This document shows positions 1 through 11,706 of a stretch of DNA of 64,000 bases, in pieces. The translations under genes were made by a program, and so were the position numbers. Position 1 is the first letter of the stretch; every line of letters begins with the position of its first letter. The DNA lies in contig WTXI01000004.1 of assembly GCA_022376515.1 (NCBI GenBank), forward strand, positions 62,001 through 126,000, in the 5' to 3' direction. Origin of the DNA: Lactifluus volemus. Taxonomy: Eukaryota > Basidiomycota > Agaricomycetes > Russulales > Russulaceae. The notes beneath the pieces are model-generated. The model was not told the origin of the DNA. It did not search any database and was given only the letters and a program-made list of their open reading frames with translations.

Positions 1-69
1 AGCAGGATGGGAAAACACATACTGGACACTCGCGACCGCGCTCCCCACGCTCCCTGGTTCCATCCTCGT

Positions 70-1616
70 CTACCCAAATACCAAAGAATCGACTGTCGTC
101 AGATTAACAGGATGGCCTACTGCCTGTCGTTCATCTATGAACGCAGTAAATGGGTTCCGAGTATCGCTCCCTCCAGAATATCCAAGCTCCTTCAGATTGG
201 GAAGGAGCTCCAGTGGCAATTCTCCGTCGTCAGATTGTAGAGAACGAGATATTTTTCCGACAAGCTCGTCTTGCACATGAAGAATCTTCGTATTAGTAAA
301 CGGTCTAAGAAGTTCGCGCCACTGTGTTCGGTCGACATCGTTGTGCAATTCTGAGGATTGACTATGCTTCTTGTACACAACGGTGACTTCCTCCACAGCG
401 GAAAGTGCGGGTGAAAATGTACCGAGAATTTGCGCTGCTGACGCTACCTGCCAGTCAAGATGTCTGCATAAGATCTGTAATTGTAAGGGGGGAGACTTCC
501 TCCTAGGGTCCGCCATGAAATGAACGGAACTGTAGTCGAAAGTGAGCTTGACGCTGCTAAACTTGATGTTCTCAGATGTTTGCATGAACTGCAAGAGGCG
601 CGGAACAGTAAAAGAGAGCTGATTGGAAAGGTCGACACGAAGCTTGCTGAGGGAAGGAGCGCTGATCCGAGAAACAAGACTCTCCAAATATGTGCTTGTA
701 CCTTGAAACCGAAACCAGCGAAGGTTAGGAAGTGTGACTCGGGTCGTGTTCGGGGTATTGAGCTCAACATCACGCTTGGGGAACGGGGAACGAAATCCAA
801 TCGTGAGTTTCTTCAGCTGGGGCATAAGTGGTAGCCGGGTAAGCAAATAATTCGGGGGAAAATAGGCGGATGGCGGGATATCTGTAAGCTGGAGAGTGAG
901 GAGGCCAGCAGTAGTTGCGAGTAAGGGTGATCGAGTGGGAATGGAAGCTGTCCACAATACGAAGTGACGCAGATTGGGTGCTTGAAACGTTATAGGCAAG
1001 ACCACGTCAGTCCGAGAATTGATATGCATGCGTTGCAGAATTGAGAATTGGCCATCCATAGCCATGACGAGCTTCCTCAAGTTGATGGTTGGCATCCAAA
1101 TGAAAATATTTTGTACGCGATCACGGTGCTGTGAGAGTGCGAGAAGTATACCCGATTCATCTTCAGCAGTTATCTCGCGATTGATGTGGTGATAGTGGAT
1201 GGTGAGAGGCAGGGGGGGTGAATGTGCCAGCATGTCTGCTATGGGTACACCTTTGGTGCAGAATAGATGAAGGTCGAGCCGGGATGATGATCCAAGAATG
1301 AGGTTTCGCCACAGTCGACAAACGTGTACCAGTTTGTACCACCAACGTTGGCGGTGCCATTCCATAGTCAATTCGCCACATCCATCTTCATATTCGTCCG
1401 GGTCTGCCAGCCGATAGAGATAAAATATATTGAGGAGCACGTCACCGTTGAGAGTATAGATGGGTGAGTGTCTATTATTAGTAGGTTCTATTGATTTTGA
1501 GTTGGTGAGCGGGTCGCGGCTACCGTGACAAAGTATTGGGACTCACCACTTGCGAAATTTTGGCTCAGCCCTCCAACAAGAGAGAGAGAATTGGTGGTAG
1601 GGAGATGGTTGGACAT
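70..1616 (-). CDS. F-box-like leucine-rich protein, copy 1
   Basis: Two exons: 1547-1616 and 70-1487, with a 59 nt intron at 1488-1546 (donor GTGAGT, acceptor ATAG). The spliced product is 495 residues. Exon 1 starts at ATG 1616 and gives MSNHLPTTNSLSLVGG. Exon 2 carries the F-box-like segment LNGDVLLNIFYLYRL near residue 40, then WWYKLVHVCRLWRN and a long leucine-rich body ending DERQAVGHPVNL. F-box proteins usually recruit substrates to SCF ubiquitin ligases through Skp1; that role is inferred from family resemblance and no substrate can be read. The GTG just inside exon 2 is not the start, because the frame continues upstream to the splice site. Exon 1 belongs to the same class as copies 22376 and 28432. 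The gene looks intact. Confidence 0.8.
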
Positions 1617-3777
1617 ATCAGAAAGGTGAGCGACAATAGGGGTGCGATTGAAGAGTCATGGTGTTATTTATCGACAACCCATGTCAGCAAGCATGTCAGT
1701 GCCACTGACGGTGCCTTGGCGGCGATGACAGGTGCTGGCTCTAGCCAGAATAGGACGAACGCAGGTCCAATACTCCCCATCCCTCAAAGCTTCAAACGCA
1801 GCACACCACGGAGTCTCCCATGATTAATGCCAGTTCTGTACTTCCAGATGACACTTTTGCCAGTGGAGACTCCGAGTTACTCACTCCATGGCTCTTCAAG
1901 TTCAAGTTAGCAGGTGATCACTTGAAAGGGAAGCGAAATCCAGACCCAGTTTGAGTCAGCAGTAGTAACACGAAAAGCTGACTCGAGCTACTAGATGTGA
2001 TTCGTCATAGGTAGAGCTTTTGTCAGCCGCTGCGGCTGTCACGAACATTGACTCGGATGTGATTGCCCGGGCCGGGGCACCGCGAGTGGCTGACACAGGA
2101 ATAAAACTCAAAAGGCATGAATGCGTGGTATAAATTTCAACGTACGCAAACATATGCCCCATTACATCCCGGAACCACTGAAGTTCATGCAAATCCGTGT
2201 GTTAGTTTACTAGGAAACTGATAACAGGCTCAATTGCATGAAGACACGTTTTCAACGGGTCAGTCACCACGACGATACTAGAGTAGTGTTGAAACCGGCC
2301 GAGGGTAAATACACTGGACATCTGCTGGCGGAGAAAGGTGCAGATTCCCCTGTCAGAGTCGTTGGAGAAGTAACTGGCAGGAGGTGGTGTGGGCACAGAG
2401 ATGGTGAGTGGAACAGGACTCTCGCAACAGGCTGCGGCACATGTACGCGACGTCCCGCCTTGTAGACCGCTCTGCAAGGTGCTGAATTTCACGCTTCACG
2501 CGATCGAGTTGAATATCGAAGGGAAGGGACGGGGTTGGAAATGGGATATCGATAACGATCAATGGCTTGGAGACCCCATCGAAGACGTACAGTACTGTAA
2601 CGGTGCAAGGTGGCACAGATGCGGTGCATGAAATCTTCCCGGAACATTTCAAGCACCGAATCTGCGTCATATTGCGGAAATTGACAACCCTTTATCGACC
2701 TGGTCGTTCCAAGGACGAGCTTCTGCAAACCCGATTTCGGAAGCTTGGCATCCAAGGATAGATACAAAACTGGACAACCAACGTTCAAGTTATGAGTACG
2801 CTCAGAAACACATCCGAGCCGTCGTTGAGCGTGTGGACCTGTAAATAGAATGAAGGCGAGGGTTGTGGGTGAAAGTGCAATCAAAGCCCGTGAGAGGCTC
2901 GGCCTTTGGCGCTTGCCGGGCGCTTCCAAAATTTGGTCAGTTGCCGAACGGACCGTGATTGACCTGGTTCCATCCGATCATCGTCCATCGAATCCAGGTC
3001 TCACACCCTGAATGCGGTACACATCCAACTGGCACAGCACCAATGCGGCACCGTGCTAGTATGACCCCTCTCGTTCCAAACGGTCTCTCCTTTTCTGAAT
3101 ACTTGTTCAGCGACAATCTACTACTAGTAGTTGTAGGCGTCTCCTCTTAGACTTCCTTCTCACTTCTCACGTGCCGCGTATCAGTTACCGACGTTCCTGC
3201 TCCCCAGGCTGTTCTCTGCGTGTGCCTTCCGATCTACAGCAAGTCCTCCAAGACTGCTAAGGTACCCTACTGGCAGCAGACAACATAATTGCAAATTCTA
3301 GCACTGTTTTCCGAGACTAGTAGTAGCTAATGTTGTCGCCTGGGCCGGTACCTCTACAGCTTGAAGGATGTTGGACTTCATATCGCGTAAGATTGTTTGC
3401 AGCAGATGGTAACGCCATAGCAACCACATTGTACTCATACAAACTGTAACATACATCAGCCGTGGTGTAAGATATTATCATATCTCGAATGCTACAGCTT
3501 TCACGATGAATTGAAGAGTTGGCGCGAGATATGGTAAACAAGTGAAGCGGGAGAACAAAGGTAGCGAGGGCGACGAAACCAGACAAACAAAGGGGAAGTG
3601 GAAGTGGAAAGTAAGAATTTAAAATATACTGGGCGGAGGTGACAATCCTTGAATGAGAACTGGGTTAATTGTGGGTGCCGGTGAAGAGAAGCGGATAGAC
3701 AAAGACATACTACATTCCACAATGCTCTGTCTGTAGGTCTAACAGACCGAAGACATATTCCCCGACTAGTAGCTCCA
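1617..3777. other. Spacer with one doubtful minus-strand coding segment
   Basis: There is no confident gene in these 2.1 kb. On the minus strand at about 2353-2929 two overlapping frames each look protein-like: an upstream frame with LYLSLDAKLPKSGLQKLVLG and a downstream frame with VLYVFDGVSKPLIVIDIPF. They could be two exons of a small gene or a frameshifted relic. A 62 nt GT-AG candidate joining them was tested and fails on phase. I recognise no family. The rest shows only short open frames. Confidence 0.25.
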
Positions 3778-5241
3778 TCAAGGAGGCAATGACAGGCGCA
3801 CAGGGTGGCCCGCGGCCTGTCGTTCGTTGATGAATGGCACAAATGAGTCATCGACATCGCTTCCAGAGTGACTGAGCTCTTCCAGGTTAGGCAACAACAC
3901 CAGAGGCGGTTCTCCAACCTCCGAACGTAGAGAACGAGAGACTGTCCAGACGAGTTCATTGTTCACATGAAGTGTCTTCACACCGTTGAACAGCCCGAGA
4001 AGTTCGCGTGATCGGTCGACGTGGATCCGTCCTGACGATAGATCGTGACCCGTTTGGTTAAGAGTGAGTCTCTCTACGACAGAGAGTACTGGCGAAAGGG
4101 CACTGAGGATCCGCACCGCGAACGCTACCTGTGAATCAAAGAGTCTGCACATGATACGCAAGTTCGAGGGGCGTTTCCACCGTCTTCTATGTGAGTCCGC
4201 TATTAAATCAACGAAATTTCCTCCATTGAAAGAGAGCTCGAAAGTGTTGAATACGAGGTTCTCTGATGTCTGGATCAACTGAAGGAGGTGGGGTATAGGG
4301 TGTATGTGTTCATTGAAAAATCGAACATCGAGGGTGGTGAGGACGGGAGCGTTGATCCGAGAAAAAAGGCATTCCAAGTAAGCGCTTCCACCTAGGAATG
4401 AAAAGATACGAAGGTTTGGAAGGGTCACGTGCGGAACTTGAACGATGAGGGTAGCGTGGCTGGGACGAGGGGAGTCGAATCCAATCCCGAAGGTCTGAAG
4501 CTGTGGGATTAACGAAAGCCGTGTGAGGATATAACTCGGGGGAAAGTAGGAGAAGTGCGGGATACCCCCAAGCCAGAGATCGACAAGGCCCGCTGGCCTG
4601 TTAATTGTGAGTATGGGAGGATCTATCGAAAACGTAACGTGTCCGAGATGGATGTGGCGTAGATTTGGTGCTTGAAATGTTGTTGGAATTATCCAAATTG
4701 TATCATATTCGCTCTGAGACTCGATATACAGGTGTTCCAGGACTGGGAATCGCTCCATGGTCGTGATGAACCGCTCGAAACCCCGGGCTGGAATTTCAAG
4801 TGCAATACGACGCACACGATCACGGTGGCCCGGGGAGATCGCGAGCAGTGCACCCTCTTCGTCTTCTGTAGTCACCTCGCGATCGCCGTCCTGGTAAAAG
4901 ATGATGAGTGGCAGGGGTGGTGAATGTGCCAACATGTCTGCTACGGGCACACCATAAGTGCAGACAAGGTGCAGATCCAGTATAGATGATGACCCAAGAA
5001 TAACACGCCGCCATTGTTGGGAAACATGGGCCAGTTTGTACCACCAACGTTGGCGGTCCCACCTGCGGATGAATAAGGCATCCCCACATTCGTCTTCATC
5101 GTCAAGTCCAAGGTGGAGTCGATAAAGATAGATTATATTTAGAAGGACGTCGTCGTTGAGAGCACTACTAGGGAAACGTGACTCTAATCTCTTGCTAGTG
5201 AATTTGAGTAGATCGGGATTTGGTGCACGGAATAGGGACAT
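3778..5241 (-). CDS. F-box-like leucine-rich protein, divergent copy
   Basis: A single exon of 487 residues. The F-box-like segment LNDDVLLNIIYLYRL is near residue 28, followed by WWYKLAHVSQQWRRVILGSS and the family's body, ending FINERQAAGHPVRL. This is the most divergent intact member: it has an acidic LGLDDEDECGD insert, ISPGHRDRV where others have LSHRDRV, and several private replacements. The usual first exon is not recognisable. The aligned upstream DNA has lost the family ATG and a clear GTGAGT donor, so the start is placed at ATG 5241 inside what is intron in the relatives. The N-terminal 25 residues are therefore uncertain. Function as an SCF substrate receptor is inferred only. Confidence 0.75.
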   Translation of the reverse strand: MSLFRAPNPDLLKFTSKRLESRFPSSALNDDVLLNIIYLYRLHLGLDDEDECGDALFIRRWDRQRWWYKLAHVSQQWRRVILGSSSILDLHLVCTYGVPVADMLAHSPPLPLIIFYQDGDREVTTEDEEGALLAISPGHRDRVRRIALEIPARGFERFITTMERFPVLEHLYIESQSEYDTIWIIPTTFQAPNLRHIHLGHVTFSIDPPILTINRPAGLVDLWLGGIPHFSYFPPSYILTRLSLIPQLQTFGIGFDSPRPSHATLIVQVPHVTLPNLRIFSFLGGSAYLECLFSRINAPVLTTLDVRFFNEHIHPIPHLLQLIQTSENLVFNTFELSFNGGNFVDLIADSHRRRWKRPSNLRIMCRLFDSQVAFAVRILSALSPVLSVVERLTLNQTGHDLSSGRIHVDRSRELLGLFNGVKTLHVNNELVWTVSRSLRSEVGEPPLVLLPNLEELSHSGSDVDDSFVPFINERQAAGHPVRLSLPP

Positions 5242-6287
5242 AGAGCTTTGGGACTCCCGACTTCACAACCTCGGCAGCGATTCTTGATAGGGCGCAGACG
5301 ACTAATTTGGTAGTAGTGAGCAAGTAATCTTGTGAACTTGGACGAGCGGAGAAGGGCAGTGACGGCAAGGTTGAAGCTGAAGACTGATCCGGGAGGACCT
5401 CCGAGTCATCGTTGAGCGTCTATCTTCGGACCTTGAAGTGTCTTGCCAGACCGCCCAGTGGCATTGCCAGAACATGTCACGGTGTAATTAGAACATCACA
5501 AATAATACACCGTCGATCGACGACTAGTTGTCTGCACCGTGGACTCAGACAACTAGACATCGTAGAAACGAGAGACATCACGTTTGACGCTGCATTTGCG
5601 CTATCCATTACCTTGCTTGCAAGGTCTATTGGCGGTCTATAATCGCCGTGCCTTGCAGGAACCATCAAAAAGTTATGTAAGACAAATTTCCTTGTTCGGA
5701 TTTTCCGACCTGCCTGATGTATGCGATCCGACAGAACGCTCCTCGTTTTGAAATGATCTTTAGATTTGTGCAATCTCGGCCGTTCGATGTTTCCGACGTG
5801 CCCGAACACTCTTTCTTGGGCAACGAACTTTGCATTCATTTGATCTTCGCTGTTTGATGTGTTCCGAATACAAGCCAATGTGTTTTGTAAAAAAGCTGTG
5901 CGATACAATACAAGTGGTGAATAACGGAAACAAGTCTGGATCAATGAACCGTAACTGCTGCTTCTGGGATACTCTCGCGTTTCCGCTGACACACGTCGGT
6001 GTCCTCCACATGGTTTTAGATTGACGACTGGAAAAAAAAAATCTGAGCTTACAATTCATTCAAATTGTCTTGATGTCTCTCTATTCAGTCTTTCCAATCG
6101 TTTGTCCTCTAGTAACAGGTCAGTGTCCAGAGGAGTGCAAAACAGCTGATCATCGAAGTCTCGTAACAATCGAATTGAGGACCGTCCCATCAGCTTTTCT
6201 TATTTTCTCTTACTCTTTAGCAGTCACCCACTGCGCAATTTTTCGTTTAACACTTGTCTTCGACCATCTATTGAACCATTTACACAT
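5242..6287. other. Unassigned spacer
   Basis: Open frames reach at most about 170 codons (minus strand, 5477-5992). That product resembles no family I know, and a second frame of similar quality overlaps it. I see no tRNA, LTR or F-box similarity here. Confidence 0.2.
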
Positions 6288-7390
6288 GCCTGAGAATGAA
6301 GGTGCGTCGTCACAGACGCAGGATTCACAATCGTCCCTTCCACAAAATTCCTTCGCTTCTGTTCAGAATCTCGGACGACCCGCCGATACGCCCATCGCAA
6401 CAGTCTATCTTCGGGCATGCGATGACATTGTCTCCGACTTTCGTTGAGACACCATCTCCAGAGAACACCATCTCCAGAGACGACGCAATCATCTCCCTCC
6501 TGCGGTGGGCTGATCAAGAGCGGGAGCGTGCGGGCTTCCATGACCACGAGCACATTTATCGATCCATCGCGTTGTACTTTGATGCACTCCAAAATGCAGA
6601 AGATGAGAACTTCAAGGCAGGGCGAGAACGTGACAGACAGCGTCCCTCAGACCCCTATTGCAACGATGAGGTCGATCAACCCCGAGAGTGTCGATGTTCA
6701 TGAGGGAAACGACATCACGATGACGACGATTCCTCAGATGACGAACCGCATACGTTCGATTTCTCCCGAGAGCGTCGACGTTCGCATCGGAAGCGACGTC
6801 GGGACGACGACAATTCCTCAGATGACGAACCTGACAGGGTCGATCTGTTGCTCATTCCGTTCGACAAATCGATGCCGTCTGCGACCATCGATGTGTGGAA
6901 CCGTACCGCTCAAATGCAAGAAAATTACGGGTGAGACCCGAATCTCATCAAGAAGAAGGTGCTTGCGAGCCAAGGACGGCCGCACTTCCCCACTTCAGTC
7001 TGGTCCGACGTCATCTCGAATACCTATGTCGACCTCAATAAACTCTTTGATTTCCACTTCGCTACAGATGGACCATCGAAACGATCGATCCAACATTTCG
7101 CGGATCCGTACCAAGAAGCCGTTGTCTTCCTCTACCCTCATCGAGCCAGGGAAGTCACCGCTTATGCCAAGCACATTGTCGAAACCTTTATTGTGGTCGG
7201 ATCAAATACGATAAACGCATCCACTCCCGTGTCGCTGAAAGTGTCGGACTTCTCCTCTCCGACACCGCGGCCTTCAACTCAGACTACACCCAATTTATCA
7301 ACTGCCCCAAGAAGAGAAAAGAAACAAAGCGATCACAATAAAAGGAAGAATATCAGAGTCTTCACTGAGTTCGAATGGTATAGTAACATG
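6288..7390 (+). pseudogene. Decayed retroelement-like coding region
   Basis: One plus-strand frame keeps coding character from about 6430 to 7205 but is cut by stops near 6702 and 6930, and a frame change occurs near 7205. Readable parts are an N-terminal ISLLRWADQERERAGFHDH stretch, an acidic and basic linker with the repeated pair SSDDEP, and the segment HFPTSVWSDVISNTYVDLNK followed by VVFLYPHRAREVTAYAKHI. After the frame change comes KYDKRIHSRVAESVGLLLSD. The order of these motifs (VDL near a start, FPHR, then YDxxxRxR) resembles a gag-like domain I associate with Agaricomycete retroelements; this is recalled similarity, not a search. An exact 16 bp tandem duplication lies at 6449-6480. 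Dead as written. Confidence 0.45.
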
Positions 7391-7393
7391 TGA

Positions 7394-7999
7394 CTTAAAA
7401 GATGTGAGAAAAAGAAAAAAAAAACCGGACTTGAATGTATATATTAGTGTATGTCTCATAAAATTTCACGCGATCCTTGACCGTCACGACATTGACAACG
7501 AAAATCACCTATCATACAACTTAGCAAGCAAGGTCGCCGACGACAACGTCGGCCTTTCCCTAGTGCGGAAGTGGTAGTGGTATAACAAGGATGTCCGGGC
7601 CGGGCCGGAACCCACGGTCGTTTCCTGCTCCTGGCAGCTCCGAGTCGAGCAGTCAATCCTTCAAGCTTCAAGATGGATGGATCCAAAGGGTAGACACGAT
7701 GACTCTGGAAAAAGCTGTGAATCAGAACGTATTTGTTGTCCCGGCCATTCAAGTAGTTCCGAAGCATGTTGGCGGCTGAAAGAACCCCTGCGGAGGAGGT
7801 CCCTCTCCACAAGGGTATCGACCTATGATCCTTCGTGCCCAGTTCTAGACCTGTTTGTGGGGTAATTTATTTACAGAGCTCACGATGAGACATCTCGAGA
7901 AAATACCTGTTTTTTATGTACAGGTTAATGGATCAATACATCATTCCTATGAGCTTGCTGATATTCCTCACAAACGACGACCATCACTCACAAGCCACT
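7394..7999. other. Intergenic, downstream of the NSE3 gene
   Basis: About 600 bp between the decayed retroelement-like region and the stop codon of the NSE3 gene. It presumably holds the NSE3 3' untranslated region. There is no recognisable gene; the small open frames overlap each other on both strands. Confidence 0.3.
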
Positions 8000-9507
8000 T
8001 TAGACGGTGATGTCCAAAAAGTCCCCACCCGCAGCACGTTCGACGCCCTTCAGGAGTGCAGCCAGCCTCTTCTGCGCGTCCTCCCGACGAACTCTCTCCC
8101 GTCGTCCTCCACCCTCCTCATCGCTCCCATCACCATCACCATCACCATCACCACCACCACCACCGCTGCCACCGCCACTACCACCCGCACTACCACCCGC
8201 ACCACCGGCTCCCGCACCACGACTAGCACGTTCGGCCATAAATTCGGCCACAAACCGCGCCACCGCCGTCTCGCCAATCTCGGCCGCTGCGCGCGGTCCC
8301 CATCGCCATTCCCAGGCCACGTCGTTGTCCTCGCCACCCCCTTGCTGCGTCGCGCCGCCACCGCGACCACCACGACTGCGCTTCTGTGAGGTACCGCCCA
8401 CACCACTGCTACCGCCGCCAATGCGCGTGCGGTCGAGGTACCCTTGGCGCTGGAGTTGGACTAAGTATGCGTCAAAGGTGAGCGTGCGGTGTGGTGTGTG
8501 CACTGGGAGCGCCATTTGTGTTGGAGGGCGGAGACGCAAGCGACGGAGAAGTGTGCGTAGATCCACTGTATTTCGAAAAAAAAAAAAACCCCGTTGCCGC
8601 TCAGCTTTCTTTAAGAAGTAGTAAGGGGGAGTTAGACGTACTGTCGCTGATGACTTTGCCGCTCACGAGGATGAGCGCGAGGATGACGTGCAGGATGCCA
8701 AGCATCGCGAGCTGGTCAGCACTGTTCCATGCGATGAGACTGCCATAAGTACGCGCGCCAGGCCCCGTATCGTCTACATCGTCCGGGGCATCCGCAGCCT
8801 CCGCCTCGAGTAAGCGCTTGTTAGTCAACGCAGCACGTTCGATGAGCATAGGATCCAACGCCGAGCGAAGTATGTACGTCTTTGAACCCTGCGTGACGGC
8901 TGGAAAACCCAACAATATATAACAAATCAGACGGTCAAACAAGAAAAGAAGAAAAACGAGGACACGACACAGTACCTTTCTTCTTGAGTCCGGTGACAGC
9001 CTGCCGATCGCCACCATCATCGCCATTCTGCGTCGCCCCCACCGCCCTCCTCTCCTGATGATCTTTCTCCTGTTGCGTGGCGGCGCGCGTGGGCAGTTCG
9101 ACGAGTTCCATGCCAAACGTGCGACGAAGTATAGATTGCGCTTCTTCAAATACGGCTTTAAAAGCGACACCCCGTTGCGAACCCATCACTTTTTTCGAAA
9201 TTTCGTCACGGCGGAGCGTTTGACGCCGTTGCTCGTGGAAGAGCGCGAGACGGACTAAATTGATCGCGCGTTTTTTCAAGTCCTGCAGGGCATTTTTGCG
9301 TTGTTTAAAACAGGAAGGATGAAAGCTGGGCAACACACGTACTGTACCAGCGTCGTCTAGATTAGGCTCATCGTCGTCTTCAAAGTTTTGAGTCTCAATC
9401 ACCTCTTCCTCGTCATCATCCTCGACGCGTCTCTGGCTACGACTGTAACGTTGTGTTTGCGTCTGCGAAGGCTGGCGTTGTGAACGAGAAGGGCCTGCGC
9501 GTGGCAT
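8000..9507 (-). CDS. nse3: NSE3 / MAGE-domain subunit of the SMC5/6 complex
   Basis: Three exons: 8976-9507, 8642-8899 and 8000-8565. The introns are 8900-8975 (donor GTACTG, acceptor TTCCAG) and 8566-8641 (donor GTACGT, acceptor ATACAG). The spliced product is 451 residues. After an acidic, low-complexity N-terminus (EDDDEEEV) comes the MAGE homology domain: LVRLALFHEQRRQTLRRDEI, then FEEAQSILRRTFGMELVEL, TYILRSALDP, then YGSLIAWNSADQLAMLGILH, and in exon 3 LTFDAYLVQLQRQGYLDRTR. Nse3 binds DNA and kleisin in the SMC5/6 genome-stability complex in the nucleus. Both junctions restore the frame inside conserved sequence. The C-terminus carries a Gly/Asp-rich tail. It looks like the functional copy, whereas other NSE3-like pieces in the window are decayed. 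Confidence 0.85.
8095..8215 (-). repeat. Low-complexity Gly/Asp/Ser repeat in the NSE3 C-terminal tail
   Basis: Tandem ATC/ACC-type triplets encode runs of Gly, an alternating Gly-Asp stretch and SDEEGGG on the coding (minus) strand. Such triplet tracts are prone to length change. The tract lies outside the MAGE fold. Confidence 0.7.
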
Positions 9508-9713
9508 TCTGTAGGATGTAAGTTACTCGGGATTTACGGCACCACCGCCACCAAACGCGTCCATTTCGAATTACGTAAATGCACGTGGGACGCGACGCGT
9601 TGATCCGGGGGGAACTTTATAATCGAGTTACGAGTATTTGGTACAGGCAGTCCAGATACAACCATGACACTTCTACTGATACTAGTCAAAACTAATGAGA
9701 GCTTGAATTCTCC

Positions 9714-11129
9714 TCAGGCCCATCGCTGCACAATAACGCTGTTGAGTAGACCGGCCGCCTCGATCGTCACATTGTCATCATCGAGCGTGCGGTTTGGGAA
9801 TGTCGTCCCGATGGTATAGGGACGTGCATTATTCTCGGGACGTGAACTGAATAGAGTAGTTTAGGTAGATACGAAAAAGACTCTTTCAAGCAAAGGCACT
9901 CACGCATTGATAAAATTCCGAAGATCGCGCACCGTGTGCGTCGTGTTCATTCGAGCTACCATTCTACAAAAAAGCCAGAACACATGAGCTCGCACACACA
10001 AAACGTGTCGTATGGGCCCAAACCTAGTGCCGTCAGCGAGGCGGACCTGTACGCTAGTCGTCGGTTTCGTCTGATCGACAGAGTAGCGAGTAGAGATGCT
10101 TTCTTGATCGTGGGCTCGCGATGGAGCAGGAGCAGGCAAAGCGCTTTCCCCTGTTGGAAAAGTACCTGGCATTCCTGCCTGCGGCGCTGGTCCAGGCTCA
10201 GGGACGACCCCACCTAACCGGCTGCCCGAACCCGCGAACCCTCTCCGTGGCGTGGCCACGTAGTCTTCTTCCGTACGCCTAGCGACACGTAACCCTACGG
10301 GCTGTCCTGGCTGGACATTAAGGATGGAAGGAGGAGCGCGACTATGACACTCGTTAGCACGACGCTGACGACCCCGTAACATATAAGAACTGATACCCGG
10401 CATTGATCTCCGACAGAATCTGGGCCTGGGCAGGATCATCGTATCGTCTCAGATCCCCGTCTTCCACACTAAAACCATCGCGCCAGAAGGTTATATGACG
10501 GATCGCAGTCTCCTCAGCTGGAGATACTGGTCATATCGATAAATAGGGGGAGCAGTTAAGAAGTAGGACGAGACGAACCTGGGTTTGGTGGCCCATTCGG
10601 GTCTGGAATGTAGGTGCTTCCAACTTCGTCCGAGCCAAGGGTGTATCCACCTCCAGAAAAAGCGGACGATCTCTGAATTCCCTCGGGCTCAGGCTCAAGC
10701 GAACGATCGTTCTGCGCACGCGCCAGAAGATCGCGCATGAGATTACGACCTGGCATGTCAGGGTTCTGAACATTTATCCCACTGCGAGATGATAATAAAA
10801 AGTTAGTGACAGTTAGGAGAGAGAACAGACGTCACTGGTGAATACCTCCTCTCGCCGCCTGCGAAATAGTTCTGTGGTTCGTCGTCGCCCTCGTCACTGT
10901 CATCTCCGAGGGTACCAAATTGACGGCCAGCACTGTTGCACATGAGGTATGGGAGATCAGTAAGGTGAGATAGAGGATACGGAACACACGTCGGTGCCCC
11001 GCTTGCCCATCCACCGATGCGGCCGATGTTTGGGCGAGAGGATGCTGAAGGGTTCGCCCAGGAAGAAATCGAGTCATCTACATTGCCTCCACCAAGAGTG
11101 CGCGGTCTGTTTGAATTGTCATCGGACAT
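9714..11129 (-). CDS. shp1: SEP-UBX domain Cdc48/p97 adaptor (Shp1/p47 family)
   Basis: Seven exons: 10990-11129, 10846-10932, 10579-10781, 10397-10526, 10024-10341, 9904-9963 and 9714-9846. They sum to 1071 nt (356 residues) with every phase consistent. The N-terminus is [15 protein letters not shown], followed by an acidic [13 protein letters not shown] stretch. The SEP domain (roughly 105-215) has [28 protein letters not shown] and [15 protein letters not shown]. The UBX domain (roughly 280-356) has [16 protein letters not shown] and ends [13 protein letters not shown]. This family targets the AAA ATPase Cdc48/p97 to substrates in membrane fusion and protein degradation. No UBA domain precedes the acidic stretch, and only 205 bp separate the start from the next gene, so the layout is p37-like rather than full p47-like. 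Confidence 0.9.
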
Positions 11130-11334
11130 TTCGCAGAGAGTGGGAGTGAGTATGCTCTGCGTATGCTGTCAAGGGTCACCAGGTCACTAGGTCACTCTTT
11201 AAGCTCATGCACACGTGTGCTAGTATGATGTAATCGGTAAGTCGACCTCATCCAAAACCTCATCCAAAGCCACAAAGCTGACTTGTAGACTTGTATAAGT
11301 AGTCTACAGAGACGCAGATCAAGATCAAGACGAT

Positions 11335-11706
11335 TCACTCCTCATCCTCATAGCCCTGTACCAGCCGTCTGGATCTCTTCGGAACTGTAGCGCAATGTCA
11401 ATTTAAAACCTCTAGAGGAAATTTGGACGAGAGGAGCGCACTTGGATACGTGGTCGGTATGGGCTCTGGAGGGCGATATCCGAACCGTTCACGGATGGGT
11501 GGCACGCCAAATGCAAGTACAGGACCAATGAGACCCAGCACAACGGAATAGAAAAGGACGGGTGACTCGTGAGCTTGCCGTTGCTGTGAGAAACCGTTAC
11601 AACAGCCGTTAGAGAAACCAACATAAAATTAAATAAAGAGAAGTTTTCTCGGGCGTACCAGGTAGCGGTAGGAGTTGCGAAATGGGGAGAGGATGGACGC
11701 CATCAT
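11335..11706 (-). CDS. nuo9.5: Complex I small accessory subunit (NDUFA3 / NI9M-like, 9.5 kDa)
   Basis: Three short exons: 11659-11706, 11442-11583 and 11335-11384. The introns are 11584-11658 (donor GTACGC, acceptor CACAG) and 11385-11441 (donor GTGCGC, acceptor TACAG). The product is 79 residues from the first of two adjacent ATGs, or 78 from the second. It reads SPFRNSYRYLQRQAHESPVL, then a hydrophobic membrane span around LGLIGPVLAFGVPPIRERFG, then PEPIPTTYPIPKRSRR and an acidic end GYEDEE. The order of a hydrophobic helix, VPPIR, PIP..YPIP and GYxDE matches the fungal NI9M / 9.5 kDa subunit of mitochondrial NADH:ubiquinone oxidoreductase. The last exon is only 50 nt and is easily missed. 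It lies 205 bp upstream of the SEP-UBX gene on the same strand. Confidence 0.8.

Noticed and set aside
2353..2929. Two overlapping minus-strand frames that look like exons of one gene
   Set aside because: The only short GT-AG intron found (62 nt) joins them in the wrong phase; kept only as a note in the spacer entry.
8007..8621. Proline/alanine-rich plus-strand open frame of 204 codons over NSE3 exon 3
   Set aside because: It is the antisense shadow of the GC-rich Gly/Asp tract; the minus strand has the MAGE domain and valid splice sites.
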